From contig NZ_JADPKR010000026.1 of the NCBI RefSeq assembly GCF_023074055.1, forward strand, positions 248,001 to 312,000: a stretch of DNA of 64,000 bases, in the 5' to 3' direction. Below are positions 15,968 to 24,882 of this stretch, in pieces. This stretch comes from Bradyrhizobium sp. 141 (GTDB taxonomy: Bacteria > Pseudomonadota > Alphaproteobacteria > Rhizobiales > Xanthobacteraceae). The notes under the pieces are model-generated. The model did no database searches and was not told the origin of the DNA. It was given only the letters and a program-made list of their open reading frames with translations. The translations under genes and the position numbers were made by a program. How positions within the stretch are numbered: position 1 is the first letter of the stretch; each line of letters begins with the position of its first letter.

Positions 15968-17732
15968 GGCCCACCCACTTTTTGCCGAGATAGGCCTCGA
16001 TCACGCGGCTGTCGCGTGTCACTACCTCCGGCAGGCCCTCGGTGATGACGGCGCCGTGGTCGAGCACGAGGAAGCTGTCGACCAGGCGGACCATGGCCTG
16101 CATCGTGTGCTCGATGATGGCGATGGTCATGCCGTCGCGCGCGAGCTGCTGGATCACGGCGACGACCTCGTCCGCCTCGCCATGGCCGAGGCCGGCGAGC
16201 GTCTCGTCGAGCAGCAGAATGCGCGGCTGGCCGGCAATCGCGCGGGCGAGCTCCATCAGCCGCAGCTCCTTGGTCGAGAGCTCGCCGGCGACACGGTTCG
16301 CTACGGCAGAGAGCCCGACGCGGGCAACCGCGTCGGCGGCCAGCTTGCGGGCCTCGTCGTCGGAGCGTGCGCGCACATAGGCGCCGACCACGACATTGTC
16401 GAGGATCGACATGCGCAGGAACGGCCGCATGATTTGGAAGGTGCGGCCGATGCCGGCCTCGCAGATCACGTGCGGCCGCTGGCCCGACATGTTGCGGCCG
16501 TCGATCAGCACCTCGCCCTGGCTCGGCTTCAGAAAGCCGTTGAGGAGATTGAACAGCGTGGTCTTGCCGGCGCCGTTGGGCCCGATGATGCCGAGGATCT
16601 CGTTCTTGTGCAGCTTGAAGCTGACGTCCTGCACCGCCTTGAGGCCGCCGAAGGACCGCGAGAGGTTACGCACTTCGAGCACGACCTCGCCGGTCGCCGC
16701 GCGCGGTCGCGCGACTGGCTTCAGGGCCGTCACGTTGGCAACTGCTGGTTCCAGAGTTTCGCCGGCCGTTGATTTGGAAACACTCCGCTTGCGCAGGAGA
16801 TCGCGCAGCTTCCAGAACAGTCCTTCCGGGGCCAGCAGGATGACGCAGACGATGGCAATGCCGAAGATCACGCCCTGAATGCCGGGGATACGCGCACCGG
16901 CCTCCGCGTGCAGGATCTCGGCGAGGGGGATCAGGATCACCGAGCCGATCACCGGACCCCAGACAGTGCCGACGCCGCCGAACATCGCAACCGTCAGCGC
17001 CTGCGCCGACACCAGCATGCCGAACACCGATTGCGGGGTCACGACCAGCAGCACCTGCGCGTAGAAGCCGCCGATCGCAGCGGCGATGGCCCCGCTCAGC
17101 GTGATCGCGCGCAGCTTCCAGGCCAGCGTGTTGATGCCGGCTGCCTCGGCCGCAGCCTCGTTCTGCTTGATCGCGAGCAGCGCCATGCCGAAGCGGGATC
17201 GCTCGATCAATTGCGTCAGCACGATGGTGGCAAGCATGATGGCCAGCCCGAGCAGAGTGTAGAGATGCGGGTCGGCGAACTGCATATAGGCGATCGGCGC
17301 GTCGCGCTTGATCGGAAGCGTCACCTCCTGGAAGCCCAGCCACTCGAACACGTAGAGAATGGCGAGCGGATAGGCCAGCATCGCGAGCGCGAAGTAGTGC
17401 CCCTGGAGGCGGAAGGTCGGAAAGCCGATCAGCAGCCCGGCAATGCCGCCGAGCATGGCGGCGACCGGGATCAGCAGCCAGGGCGAGATGTCGAAATAGA
17501 TCTGGCCGAGCGCGGTCGCATAGGCGCCGATGCCGAAGAAGGCGGCGTGGCCGAACGAGATCAGGCCGGTGTAGCCGCTGAGCAGATTCCACGACAGCCC
17601 GAACACCGCCCACACCGGCACCAGCGTCAGGATGAGCTGGTAGTAGGAGTTGGTGACGCCGAGCGAGATCCCGGCGTAAGCGAGCGTGAAGAGCAGGGGA
17701 GGCAGAAAGGAGCGCATCCGGAGCATGGTCAC
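15954..17732 (-). CDS. Fused LivM permease-LivG ATPase of a Liv-type ABC transporter
   Basis: A 592-residue fusion. Residues 1 to about 320 are the LivM permease, with eight or more hydrophobic segments, the EAAAEAAGI coupling loop and LVSAQALTVAMFGGVGT. A linker follows, then from about 350 an ABC ATPase with Walker A GPNGAGKT and Walker B ILLLDETLAGLGHGE. The usual LSGGQ signature is replaced by LSTKE. No stop or frame break separates the halves. It overlaps livH by four bases. The altered signature occurs in some ATPases of this fused type as far as I recall, so it need not mean inactivity. Confidence 0.9.
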   Translation of the reverse strand: MTMLRMRSFLPPLLFTLAYAGISLGVTNSYYQLILTLVPVWAVFGLSWNLLSGYTGLISFGHAAFFGIGAYATALGQIYFDISPWLLIPVAAMLGGIAGLLIGFPTFRLQGHYFALAMLAYPLAILYVFEWLGFQEVTLPIKRDAPIAYMQFADPHLYTLLGLAIMLATIVLTQLIERSRFGMALLAIKQNEAAAEAAGINTLAWKLRAITLSGAIAAAIGGFYAQVLLVVTPQSVFGMLVSAQALTVAMFGGVGTVWGPVIGSVILIPLAEILHAEAGARIPGIQGVIFGIAIVCVILLAPEGLFWKLRDLLRKRSVSKSTAGETLEPAVANVTALKPVARPRAATGEVVLEVRNLSRSFGGLKAVQDVSFKLHKNEILGIIGPNGAGKTTLFNLLNGFLKPSQGEVLIDGRNMSGQRPHVICEAGIGRTFQIMRPFLRMSILDNVVVGAYVRARSDDEARKLAADAVARVGLSAVANRVAGELSTKELRLMELARAIAGQPRILLLDETLAGLGHGEADEVVAVIQQLARDGMTIAIIEHTMQAMVRLVDSFLVLDHGAVITEGLPEVVTRDSRVIEAYLGKKWVGHAAN

Positions 17733-18664
17733 GTCCTCTCCACCATGCGCCCGAAGAAGCCTTGCGGGCGGAAGAAGATGATGAGGAGGAAGACGGCGAA
17801 GATCGCGGCGTTCTGCAACTGCGTCGGCAGGATCAGCGTCGACATCTGCTGCACGAGGCCGATCGTCATGCCGCCCCAGAAGGCGCCGATGATGCTGCCC
17901 ATGCCGCCGAGCACGACGCCCGCATACATGACGATGACATATTCGAGGCCGACGAAGGGGTGGAACGGATAGTTAGTGGCGAGCAGGCCGCCGGCAATCG
18001 CCGTGATGCCGCAGCCGAGCGCGAAGGCGGTGCGGTGGGCGCGGTCGACGTCGATGCCCATATAGGTCGCGGCGGTCGGATTGTCCGCGGCGGCGCGGAG
18101 CGACTTGCCGATCCGGGTCCGCGTGATCAGCAGCGAAAGCAGGATCATGATCGCGAGCGAAACGACCATATCGATGCTGCGGGCCTTGTTGAGGAAGATG
18201 CTCATGTCGAAGAAGGGGCCGAGCTCCCAGGCCGAGCTCGACAGCGGCGTGCGGATCGAGGCCAGCACCGAGCCGAACACGATGAGGCCGCCGTTCTGCA
18301 GGATCAGCGCGATGCCGAGCGTGAGGATGAGCTGGGCGTAATGGCCTTCGCCTTCGAGCGAGGCGGTGCGCGTCCCCGAGACGTGCGAGATCAACGCCCG
18401 ATGGACGAAATAGCCGAACACGGCGAGCACGGGCCCGGCCAGCAGGATGGCGACGAACGGCCCCACCGTGTTGCCGAACGTCGCTTGAACGCCGGCCGCG
18501 GTGAAGAGATAGAAGGCGGTGTACATGCCGAGCATCATGAAGTCGCCATGGGCGAAGTTGATGACGCGCATGACGCCGAAGATCAGGCCGAGCCCGACGC
18601 ACATCAGGCCGTAGACCGCGCCGATCAGAAGGCCCGCGGCGAGCGCTTGAAAGAATCCTTCCAT
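17729..18664 (-). CDS. livH: Liv-type ABC transporter permease (LivH)
   Basis: A 311-residue polytopic permease with about eight hydrophobic segments. The family hallmark YGLMCVGLGLIFGVMRVINFAHGD is split here as YGLMCVGLGLIFGVM and NFAHGDFMMLG near the N-terminus. The RAAADNP coupling motif lies around 190. It precedes the LivM-LivG fusion with a four-base overlap. An 79-base gap separates it from the upstream MmgE/PrpD gene, probably the same transcript. Confidence 0.92.
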   Translation of the reverse strand: MEGFFQALAAGLLIGAVYGLMCVGLGLIFGVMRVINFAHGDFMMLGMYTAFYLFTAAGVQATFGNTVGPFVAILLAGPVLAVFGYFVHRALISHVSGTRTASLEGEGHYAQLILTLGIALILQNGGLIVFGSVLASIRTPLSSSAWELGPFFDMSIFLNKARSIDMVVSLAIMILLSLLITRTRIGKSLRAAADNPTAATYMGIDVDRAHRTAFALGCGITAIAGGLLATNYPFHPFVGLEYVIVMYAGVVLGGMGSIIGAFWGGMTIGLVQQMSTLILPTQLQNAAIFAVFLLIIFFRPQGFFGRMVERT

Positions 18665-18743
18665 CAGCCCCGTCTCCGCGTAGCTGACGATTCTAAGCTG
18701 GTCTCCAAGTCGACCATGTTTCCCCCGTACTCTCCGGCAATTC

Positions 18744-20129
18744 TTATGATGCCGATCGTAAAGCCCGTTCGGTTGCGTTCAGGCGGCATTGCGCGGCGAT
18801 GGCGCCGGCATTGCCGAGCTGCTCGCAATCGTCGATGAGTTGCTCGAGCCGGCGCGCGCGGTCCTCGCCGAGGGCGCCGGCTGCCGAGCTGCGGAAGCGT
18901 GCGCGAATATGCGAAGGTGTAGCGGCGATGATGTCGGGCAAAGCGTGCCGGATGGTCCGGCCGTCGCGCAGCTGCACGGTCACCTCCGCGCCCTGCTTGC
19001 CCGGGAAGGCGGCCGTGAAGCCGGCATCTGCCTTGAGCTCCGTGACCGCAACCAGGCGGATGATGTCGGCATCATCGAGCTCGGAATAGTTCTCTTCCTC
19101 GATCTCGCCCCGCGCCAGCGTCGCCGCGACACTGAACGGAATGCTCATCTTGGCCTGGAGCGCGTTGCGATAGGGCCCTGCGGAATCGCAGCCGGGATAG
19201 CGAACGGCGGCATCCGGCGCGCGAATGATGACGCGATCGATCTCGTCGGTGCCGGCGAGCTCGTGCGAGACGCGGAGCGCCGCTTGAGCTGCGGTCTGCG
19301 CGAAATTGCAGGCCGGGACCGGCTTGTTGTAGACGGCCATGATCTCGCACTCGCCGTTCGGGAACAGCGCGATGCTGTCCGGCGCGGCTTGGCGGCGATA
19401 GGCGGCGAACAGGCCGGCTTCGCCCTCGAGGATGGTCTCCGAGCCGAAGGCGCCGGCCGCGGCAAGGCCGATCGCCTTGCTGGCGGCAAACCCCGGATGG
19501 AAATACATGTCGGAGCCGCCGGCATGCGGCCATTCGTTGAGTCCGCTGGACGTATTGGCTGCGATCGCGATAGCGCTGGTTGCCTGGTCCTCGGAGAGGT
19601 CGAGCGCGAAACTCCCCGCGAGCGCCGCGCCCGGAGGTGCCACGAGGCCGGTCGGGCGGTAGAGACGCGCGAGGTCGGAGGTCAGCAGCGCGCGGCCGAT
19701 CCGCGCGCCGGTCTCATAGCCGATGATGGCGGCTGCCAGCAGTCTGGCGCCGTGCAGCGGCGTCTGTTCGGACAGGGCGAGAAGGGTCGGCCAGATCACG
19801 ACGCCGTGGTGTGCGATGCTGGCTGCATGCATGTCTTCGCGCACGAGGCCGTGCCCCATGACGGCATTGGCGAACGCCGCGTCGGCGGGCGAGGAGAGTT
19901 GCGAGGTCCCGATGATCGTTGCAGGGCCGCCGGCTTGCGCGATGGAAACCGCCTGACGGCTCCAGGGATGGTGGCCGGCTTCGAACGCACAGGACAGAAA
20001 GTCGAGCAGGCAGAGCTTTGCCTTGGCGACGATTTCGGGCCCGAAATCGCCGAGATCGACAGCAAGTGCGCTCCGCGCCATCTGGCGCGCGAGCGATATT
20101 TTGCCGGATACGGTCGGGCCGATCGTCAT
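18744..20129 (-). CDS. MmgE/PrpD family protein
   Basis: A 461-residue protein of the MmgE/PrpD (2-methylcitrate dehydratase/cis-aconitate decarboxylase) superfamily. Recognisable parts: AKLCLLDFLSCAFEAG (about 33-48), GHGLVREDMHAASIAHHGVVI (split in family alignments as GHGL and HAASIAH), HPGFAASKAIGLAAAGAFG and PVPACNFAQTAAQAAL. Catabolic clusters often carry MmgE/PrpD members of unproven activity. The start ATG 20129 follows GGGGAGAG. A second family member begins the opposite operon. Substrate unknown. Confidence 0.87.
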   Translation of the reverse strand: MTIGPTVSGKISLARQMARSALAVDLGDFGPEIVAKAKLCLLDFLSCAFEAGHHPWSRQAVSIAQAGGPATIIGTSQLSSPADAAFANAVMGHGLVREDMHAASIAHHGVVIWPTLLALSEQTPLHGARLLAAAIIGYETGARIGRALLTSDLARLYRPTGLVAPPGAALAGSFALDLSEDQATSAIAIAANTSSGLNEWPHAGGSDMYFHPGFAASKAIGLAAAGAFGSETILEGEAGLFAAYRRQAAPDSIALFPNGECEIMAVYNKPVPACNFAQTAAQAALRVSHELAGTDEIDRVIIRAPDAAVRYPGCDSAGPYRNALQAKMSIPFSVAATLARGEIEEENYSELDDADIIRLVAVTELKADAGFTAAFPGKQGAEVTVQLRDGRTIRHALPDIIAATPSHIRARFRSSAAGALGEDRARRLEQLIDDCEQLGNAGAIAAQCRLNATERALRSAS

Positions 20130-20161
20130 CGCGGGTTGCTCTCCCCAACAGGCTCGCGCGC

Positions 20162-21055
20162 TCAGCCGCGCATCTCCACTCCGGCCCACTCCTCGAGTAC
20201 CTTGGCGATCGAGGTGAAGTCGGATGACGCGCCATATTTGGCGTTGGTGATCGCGAGCATCTGCCGCACCACGGCGCCGCAGACCATCGGCACGCCCATC
20301 GCCTCGGCCTCGTCCACGCAGAGACGGACGTCCTTGTAGGAAAGGCCGGTCGTGAAGCCGAAATCGAACGTGCCGGGCAGCACAGCGCGCGGGAATTTGT
20401 CCTCGGACGCGCTGTTGCGGCCGCTGCTGGCGTTGATGATGTCGATCAGCACCTTCGCGTTGACGCCGCCCTTGACGCCCATCGCGACGGCTTCCGACGT
20501 GATCACCAGCGCTGCGGCCGCCATCAGATTGTTGGCGAGCTTGGCGGTCTGCGCCACGCCGGGCTTGTCGCCGGTGTAGAACAGCTTGCCGAAATTTTTC
20601 AGGATCGGCTGCACGGTTTCGTAGGTGGACTGCGGGCACGACACCATCACGGCCAGCGTGCCGTTGACGGCGCCCTTGATGCCGCCGCTCACGGGCGCAT
20701 CGACCAGCGTCATGCCCTTGGCCTTCAGGCCTTCCGCGACGAACTTCGCCGCGCCGGGTCCCGAAGTCGAGAGATCGATGACGATCTTGGCGCGGTTGCC
20801 GCTGCTGATGCCGTCCGGGCCGAGCGCGACGGCCTTGACGATGTCGGGCGTCGGCAGGCTCGCAAGCACGATGTCGGCGCGCGAGGCGACTTCGGCCGGC
20901 GAGCTGGCGAGGAGGGCGCCGCGCTTGACCAGCGGCTGGGTTGCCTCGGCCTGCGTGTCATAAACGACGAGCGAATAGCCCGCGTCCATCAATCGTCCCG
21001 CCATGGGACCGCCCATGCGGCCCGTGCCGATTACGCCGAGCGTTTCTCCCGCCAT
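20162..21055 (-). CDS. NAD(P)-dependent beta-hydroxyacid dehydrogenase
   Basis: A 297-residue member of the 3-hydroxyisobutyrate dehydrogenase family. The cofactor motif GVIGTGRMGGPMA is at about 8-20, the substrate-binding motif DAPVSGGIKGA is at about 120-130, and the catalytic lysine lies in AKLANNLMAA. Relatives oxidise 3-hydroxyisobutyrate or reduce tartronate semialdehyde. It is the first gene of the leftward operon. The start is well supported by the Rossmann motif position and an upstream GGGAG. Confidence 0.9.
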   Translation of the reverse strand: MAGETLGVIGTGRMGGPMAGRLMDAGYSLVVYDTQAEATQPLVKRGALLASSPAEVASRADIVLASLPTPDIVKAVALGPDGISSGNRAKIVIDLSTSGPGAAKFVAEGLKAKGMTLVDAPVSGGIKGAVNGTLAVMVSCPQSTYETVQPILKNFGKLFYTGDKPGVAQTAKLANNLMAAAALVITSEAVAMGVKGGVNAKVLIDIINASSGRNSASEDKFPRAVLPGTFDFGFTTGLSYKDVRLCVDEAEAMGVPMVCGAVVRQMLAITNAKYGASSDFTSIAKVLEEWAGVEMRG

Positions 21056-21188
21056 CGTTCACTCCCTGTCGCGCGCGATCCCGTGACGGGCGCGCCTTCT
21101 TGATCTTCTGGTCGATCGTTTCGCGGTCGGTCTCGCCTGCCGCAATCGTAATCGTTGCGGCGAGGGCACCCCGCGCCAGCGGGCCGGA

Positions 21189-21225
21189 TTGTTATGATTG
21201 TCAGACAAGCTGTCAAGCATAACAT
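21189..21225. promoter_or_regulatory. Interleaved divergent promoters with dyad operator
   Basis: The imperfect dyad has arms GTTATGnTTGnCAG from 21191 and, inverted, ending at 21223. Inside it TTGTCAGACAA (21198-21208) is a perfect odd palindrome. Rightward: TTGTCA (21198-21203), 16 bases, TAACAT (21220-21225). Leftward: TTGACA (21216-21211), 16 bases, TAACAA (21194-21189). The two promoters therefore face each other within one operator-sized dyad. GntR/FCD proteins bind short palindromes of this kind, so the regulator at 10003-10746 is the natural candidate. Binding is inferred. Confidence 0.65.
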
Positions 21226-21287
21226 TTGGGGTCGACAGTTTGCCGCGGATCGGCATAAGGTCCGGGAAAACGAGGAAGACGCCCCGC

Positions 21288-23081
21288 GTGCCGCAAGACT
21301 CAATTCCAAGCGTGAGCAGGACGCTCGCTGATTTCGTCGCGGCCTCGTCGTGGGCGGAGGTGGAGGCGCAGAGTTTTGAGGCGCGACGATCGATCCTCAA
21401 TTTCTTTGCGACCGCGCTCGGCTCTGCACGCGATCCGGTGGTCGCGGCCGCGATGCGCACGCTGTCGCAGTTCAGCGGTGCCGCGACTGCGACGGTCATC
21501 GGCCATTCGGAGCGAATGGACGCGATGTGCGCCTCGTTCCTCAATGCCATCTCGGCGAATCTGCTCGACTTCGACGACACCCACCCCGACACGATCATTC
21601 ATCCGGCAGCACCGGTGGCCGCTCCCGTGCTGGCGCTCGCGGAAGCGCGCGGCATGACAGGGCGCGAGGTGCTGACCGCGTTCATCCTCGGGGTCGACGT
21701 GGAATGCCGGATCGGCAATGCGGTGTCGCCGCGCCACTATGCGCGCGGCTGGCACATCACCTCGACCTGCGGCATTTTCGGCGCAGCGGCGGCGTGCGCC
21801 AAACTGCTGGGGCTGCCGGCGGAGGGGATCGCGAATGCGATCGGGCTAGCGGCGAGCCAGTCGGCCGGCAATGTCGAGAACCTGCCCAGTGCCGCCAAGA
21901 ATGTCAGCGTGGGCAATGCTGCGCGGAACGGATTGTTCGCCGCGCTGCTGGCGCAGCAGGGCTATGAGGCGGCCCCTCGCGCCATTGAAGGCCCGCTCGG
22001 TTGGGCGCGCACCATGGGCGACGAGCCGGATATTGCTCGCCTGCTCGACGGTCTCGGCAAGACCTGGGAGATCGCGAAGAACACTTACAAGCCTTACCCC
22101 GCCGGCATCGTCTTCCATTCGGTCATCGATGCCAGCCTTGTTTTGCGCGAGCGCATCGGTCGGCAGGTCGATCAGATCGAGTCGGTGACGGTACAGGGCT
22201 CGGCGCTGCTGCTTGCCCGCGGCGATCGCCCCGTCAACAACGAGCGCGATGCGCGCGTCAGCATCCATCATTGCGTGGCGTGCGGATTGTTGCTCGGCGC
22301 GGCCGGCGTCAAAGAATTCGGACAGACGACCGTGGTCCGGCCCGATATAGCCCAACTGCGGCAGAAGGTGAGGGCGGAGCTGGACCGCGAGATGCCGGAT
22401 GGCGCCGCGCGCGTGACGTTGCGCCTGTCATCCGGTGAGGTCTTCACCGAGACCGTCATATCGCCCCGTGGCAGCCAGGCGGCGCCGCTCGCAGATGGGG
22501 ACTTCGAGGCCAAGCTGCGCGAGGGCGTGCGGACCGGTCGAAGCGATTGGGATGCAGACCGTGTCATCGAAGCGGTCTGGCGACTCGACGCGGTCGATGA
22601 CATCGCCGGCTTCATGCAATCACTGCGGCCGCCGTCGGCGTCGCGCCGGACGGCTTCCACTAGAATCTCTCAAGACCTGAAAGGGACGATCATGAGCAAG
22701 ACCGAACTGTTCGAAAAGGGCCTCAAGGTTCGCAAAGAGGTGCTCGGCGAGGACTACGTCAACAAGTCGATCGCCGGTGCCGACGAGTTCACGCGCACCA
22801 TGGCGGAGTGGTCGACCGAATTCTGCTGGGGCGCGCTGTGGACGCGGCCCGGCGTCGACCGGCGCACGCGCTCGATCGTCAATCTGGCGATGCTCGGCGC
22901 GCTGAACCGGCCGCACGAGCTGAAGCTGCACGTCAAGGGCGCCCTGAAGAACGGGCTCACCAAGGAGGAGATCAAGGAAATCCTGCTCCAGGTCGCGGTC
23001 TATTGCGGCGTTCCGGCCGGCATCGATGCCTTCCGCAATGCGCGCGAGGCCTTCAATGAGGTCGACGCGGCAGGTTCTTGA
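21288..23081 (+). CDS. MmgE/PrpD-carboxymuconolactone decarboxylase fusion protein
   Basis: The reading frame runs without a stop through two complete domains. Residues 1 to about 455 are MmgE/PrpD (ILNFFATALGSA, DFDDTHPDTIIHPAAPV, PRHYARGWHITSTCG, KPYPAGIVFHSVID). Residues about 469-597 are a full CMD domain beginning MSKTELFEKG. The internal ATG at 22692 is preceded by AAAGGGAC, a good ribosome binding site, so free CMD protein might also be made. The start is taken as GTG 21288 behind GAGGAAG; TTG 21198 lies inside the promoter and GTG 21312 is an alternative. It heads the rightward operon. Confidence 0.82.
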   Translation: MPQDSIPSVSRTLADFVAASSWAEVEAQSFEARRSILNFFATALGSARDPVVAAAMRTLSQFSGAATATVIGHSERMDAMCASFLNAISANLLDFDDTHPDTIIHPAAPVAAPVLALAEARGMTGREVLTAFILGVDVECRIGNAVSPRHYARGWHITSTCGIFGAAAACAKLLGLPAEGIANAIGLAASQSAGNVENLPSAAKNVSVGNAARNGLFAALLAQQGYEAAPRAIEGPLGWARTMGDEPDIARLLDGLGKTWEIAKNTYKPYPAGIVFHSVIDASLVLRERIGRQVDQIESVTVQGSALLLARGDRPVNNERDARVSIHHCVACGLLLGAAGVKEFGQTTVVRPDIAQLRQKVRAELDREMPDGAARVTLRLSSGEVFTETVISPRGSQAAPLADGDFEAKLREGVRTGRSDWDADRVIEAVWRLDAVDDIAGFMQSLRPPSASRRTASTRISQDLKGTIMSKTELFEKGLKVRKEVLGEDYVNKSIAGADEFTRTMAEWSTEFCWGALWTRPGVDRRTRSIVNLAMLGALNRPHELKLHVKGALKNGLTKEEIKEILLQVAVYCGVPAGIDAFRNAREAFNEVDAAGS

Positions 23082-23092
23082 GCGCGAGTGCC

Positions 23093-23908
23093 ATGGCTGA
23101 CCCGGAATACGAGCTCTTCGCCATCCGCTACGCAACGCGCGATGCCCAGCGCAGCGAGCACTTCATCGGCGGCGATCCGCATGAGGGGCCGATGCCGATG
23201 GACTATTTCATGTGGCTGGCGCGGGGAGGCGGGCGCACCTTCGTCATCGATACCGGCTTCAACGGGGAAATTGCCAAGCAGCGCAGGCGGAATTTCCTGC
23301 GCTGCCCGGTCGAAACGCTTCGCGCATTCGATGTCGATCCTGCCGACGTCAAGGATGTGATCCTCACGCACCTGCACTATGACCATGCCGGCAATTTCGA
23401 CCGGTTTCCGAACGCGCGGTTTCATCTTCAGGAGCGCGAGCTTGCCTACGCCACCGGACGCTATATGCAATATCCGAGATTGTCGCATTCGTTCGAGGTC
23501 AAGGACGTCTGCGGGATCGTGCGGCTGAACTACGCGCGCCGGGTGCTGTTCTACGACGGCGACGCCGAGATTGCGCCCGGGTTGACGGTCCACGCGGCCG
23601 GCGGCCACTCAGCCGGTCTTCAATTCGTCCGCGTCAACACACGCCGCGGTCTTGTCGTGCTCGCCTCCGACGTCAGTCATTTCTACGAGAACATGACCAG
23701 CGAGCGTCCGTTCACGACGGCGTTTCACGTCGGCGACATGCTGGTGGGCTTCGACAAGCTGCGCGCCGCGGCACCTGACGCGGACCACATCGTTCCCGGC
23801 CACGATCCGCTCGTCATGAAGCTCTACCCGGCGCCACGCCCGGACCTGAATGGCATCGCGGTTCGTCTCGACGTGGCGCCGGCAGACGCCAAGGGCGAGG
23901 GCGTCTAG
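23093..23908 (+). CDS. Metallo-beta-lactamase-fold hydrolase, lactonase-like
   Basis: A 271-residue MBL-fold protein resembling N-acyl homoserine lactonase (AiiA/AttM) family members. The zinc motif HLHYDHAG is at 93-100, a later histidine lies in AGGHSAGLQ, an aspartate in VLASDVSHFY, and a final histidine in VPGHDP. In this setting it more likely opens a lactone or hydrolyses an ester of the pathway than quenches quorum sensing (inference). ATG 23093 is preferred; an in-frame TTG at 23078 overlaps the fusion gene's stop region. Confidence 0.86.
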   Translation: MADPEYELFAIRYATRDAQRSEHFIGGDPHEGPMPMDYFMWLARGGGRTFVIDTGFNGEIAKQRRRNFLRCPVETLRAFDVDPADVKDVILTHLHYDHAGNFDRFPNARFHLQERELAYATGRYMQYPRLSHSFEVKDVCGIVRLNYARRVLFYDGDAEIAPGLTVHAAGGHSAGLQFVRVNTRRGLVVLASDVSHFYENMTSERPFTTAFHVGDMLVGFDKLRAAAPDADHIVPGHDPLVMKLYPAPRPDLNGIAVRLDVAPADAKGEGV

Positions 23909-24038
23909 GGAACGCGGCGCGACCGGGCCCAGCGTCGTGCTCGCGGAACCAAAGCCCTTCCATTGGCATTGCAGCCGCTGAGCTCGTCGCGGAGGACCGA
24001 CTGACGGCTTGCGGTGCAGCGCTTGACGGTGGAGACCA

Positions 24039-24647
24039 ATGAGGGACAGCGCTTCGGAAGTCGCCGACATCACGCAGGCCATTCACCTTTGCATCGACAT
24101 GCAGAACATTTTCGCCCCCGGCGGTTTGTGGGCGACACCGTGGATGGAACGGGTCCTGCCGGCGATCGTCTCGATCGTTTCGCGCCACCAGGCCAGAACC
24201 ATCTTCACGCGTTTCATCACGCCGCAGGATCCGGAAGATCGGCCCGGCCAGTGGCGGAGCTATTTTCATCGCTGGCGCGAGGCGACCCGCAATCGTCTTC
24301 CGCCATCCGCGCTCGAGCTCGTGCCGGCCCTGAACAAGTTCGTTCCGCCGGCTGCCATCATCGACAAGCCGGCCTATTCCGCGTTCAGCAATCCCGCCCT
24401 CGCGACCCTGCTGGTCGACAAGAATGTCGGCACGGTCGTGATATCAGGGGCAGAGACGGACGTCTGCGTGCTGTCGACGGTCTTGAGCGCCGTCGATCTC
24501 GGCTTCAGGGTCGTCATCGTCGAGGATGCGCTGTGCAGCTCGTCCGACGTCGGGCATGACGCGCTCATGACGATGTACCGCACCCGCTTTCACGGCCAGG
24601 TCGACCTGATGACCGCGGAGGAACTGTCGGAGTTCTGGCACGAGTAG
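24039..24647 (+). CDS. Isochorismatase-family cysteine hydrolase
   Basis: A 202-residue isochorismatase-like hydrolase with a complete Asp-Lys-Cys triad: D20 in CIDMQNIF, K110 in IIDKPAYSAF, and C143 in ETDVCVLST. Cysteine-containing members are amidases (N-carbamoylsarcosine amidase, nicotinamidase, ureidoacrylate hydrolase type). The gap from the MBL gene is 130 bases with no obvious promoter, so it probably ends the rightward operon. It suggests an amide or N-containing intermediate. Start ATG 24039 follows GGTGGAGA. Confidence 0.87.
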   Translation: MRDSASEVADITQAIHLCIDMQNIFAPGGLWATPWMERVLPAIVSIVSRHQARTIFTRFITPQDPEDRPGQWRSYFHRWREATRNRLPPSALELVPALNKFVPPAAIIDKPAYSAFSNPALATLLVDKNVGTVVISGAETDVCVLSTVLSAVDLGFRVVIVEDALCSSSDVGHDALMTMYRTRFHGQVDLMTAEELSEFWHE

Positions 24648-24767
24648 GGGGCGGCCGCTGATCCGGGTCGCGCCCAGGGCCGAAAAATGCGCCGCGGCCG
24701 ATTCACATAGCCTAATGCGCGGCAGCTCCGAAGCGGTCACATTGCGCGGGCTGGAAAGGGGGCTGAG

Positions 24768-24863
24768 ATGGCGATGGATCGCATCGAACAGGCCTTTGTC
24801 GCGACCGCGATCACGGGTTTCCTCGTGATGATAGTGGCATTTGCCTGGATGATGATGAGCTGA
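24768..24863 (+). CDS. Small single-pass membrane protein (31 residues)
   Basis: ATG 24768, preceded by AAAGGGGG, opens a 31-codon frame ending TGA 24861-24863. The product has a polar N-terminus (MAMDRIEQ) and one hydrophobic helix (ITGFLVMIVAFAWMMM). Function unknown. The good ribosome binding site and single clean membrane helix support a real gene. A second tiny membrane frame follows 19 bases later. Confidence 0.5.
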   Translation: MAMDRIEQAFVATAITGFLVMIVAFAWMMMS

Positions 24864-24882
24864 CGCGGGGAGGCTTGCTGTC

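Noticed and set aside
15954..17732. Suspicion that the LivM-LivG fusion is an artefact of a lost stop codon
   Set aside because: The linker is of reasonable length, both halves are complete, and such fusions are known in Liv-type transporters, so it is accepted as genuine.
23093..23908. Calling the MBL-fold protein a quorum-quenching lactonase
   Set aside because: The family resemblance is real, but the catabolic operon context gives no reason to prefer acyl-homoserine lactones, so only a lactonase-like hydrolase is claimed.
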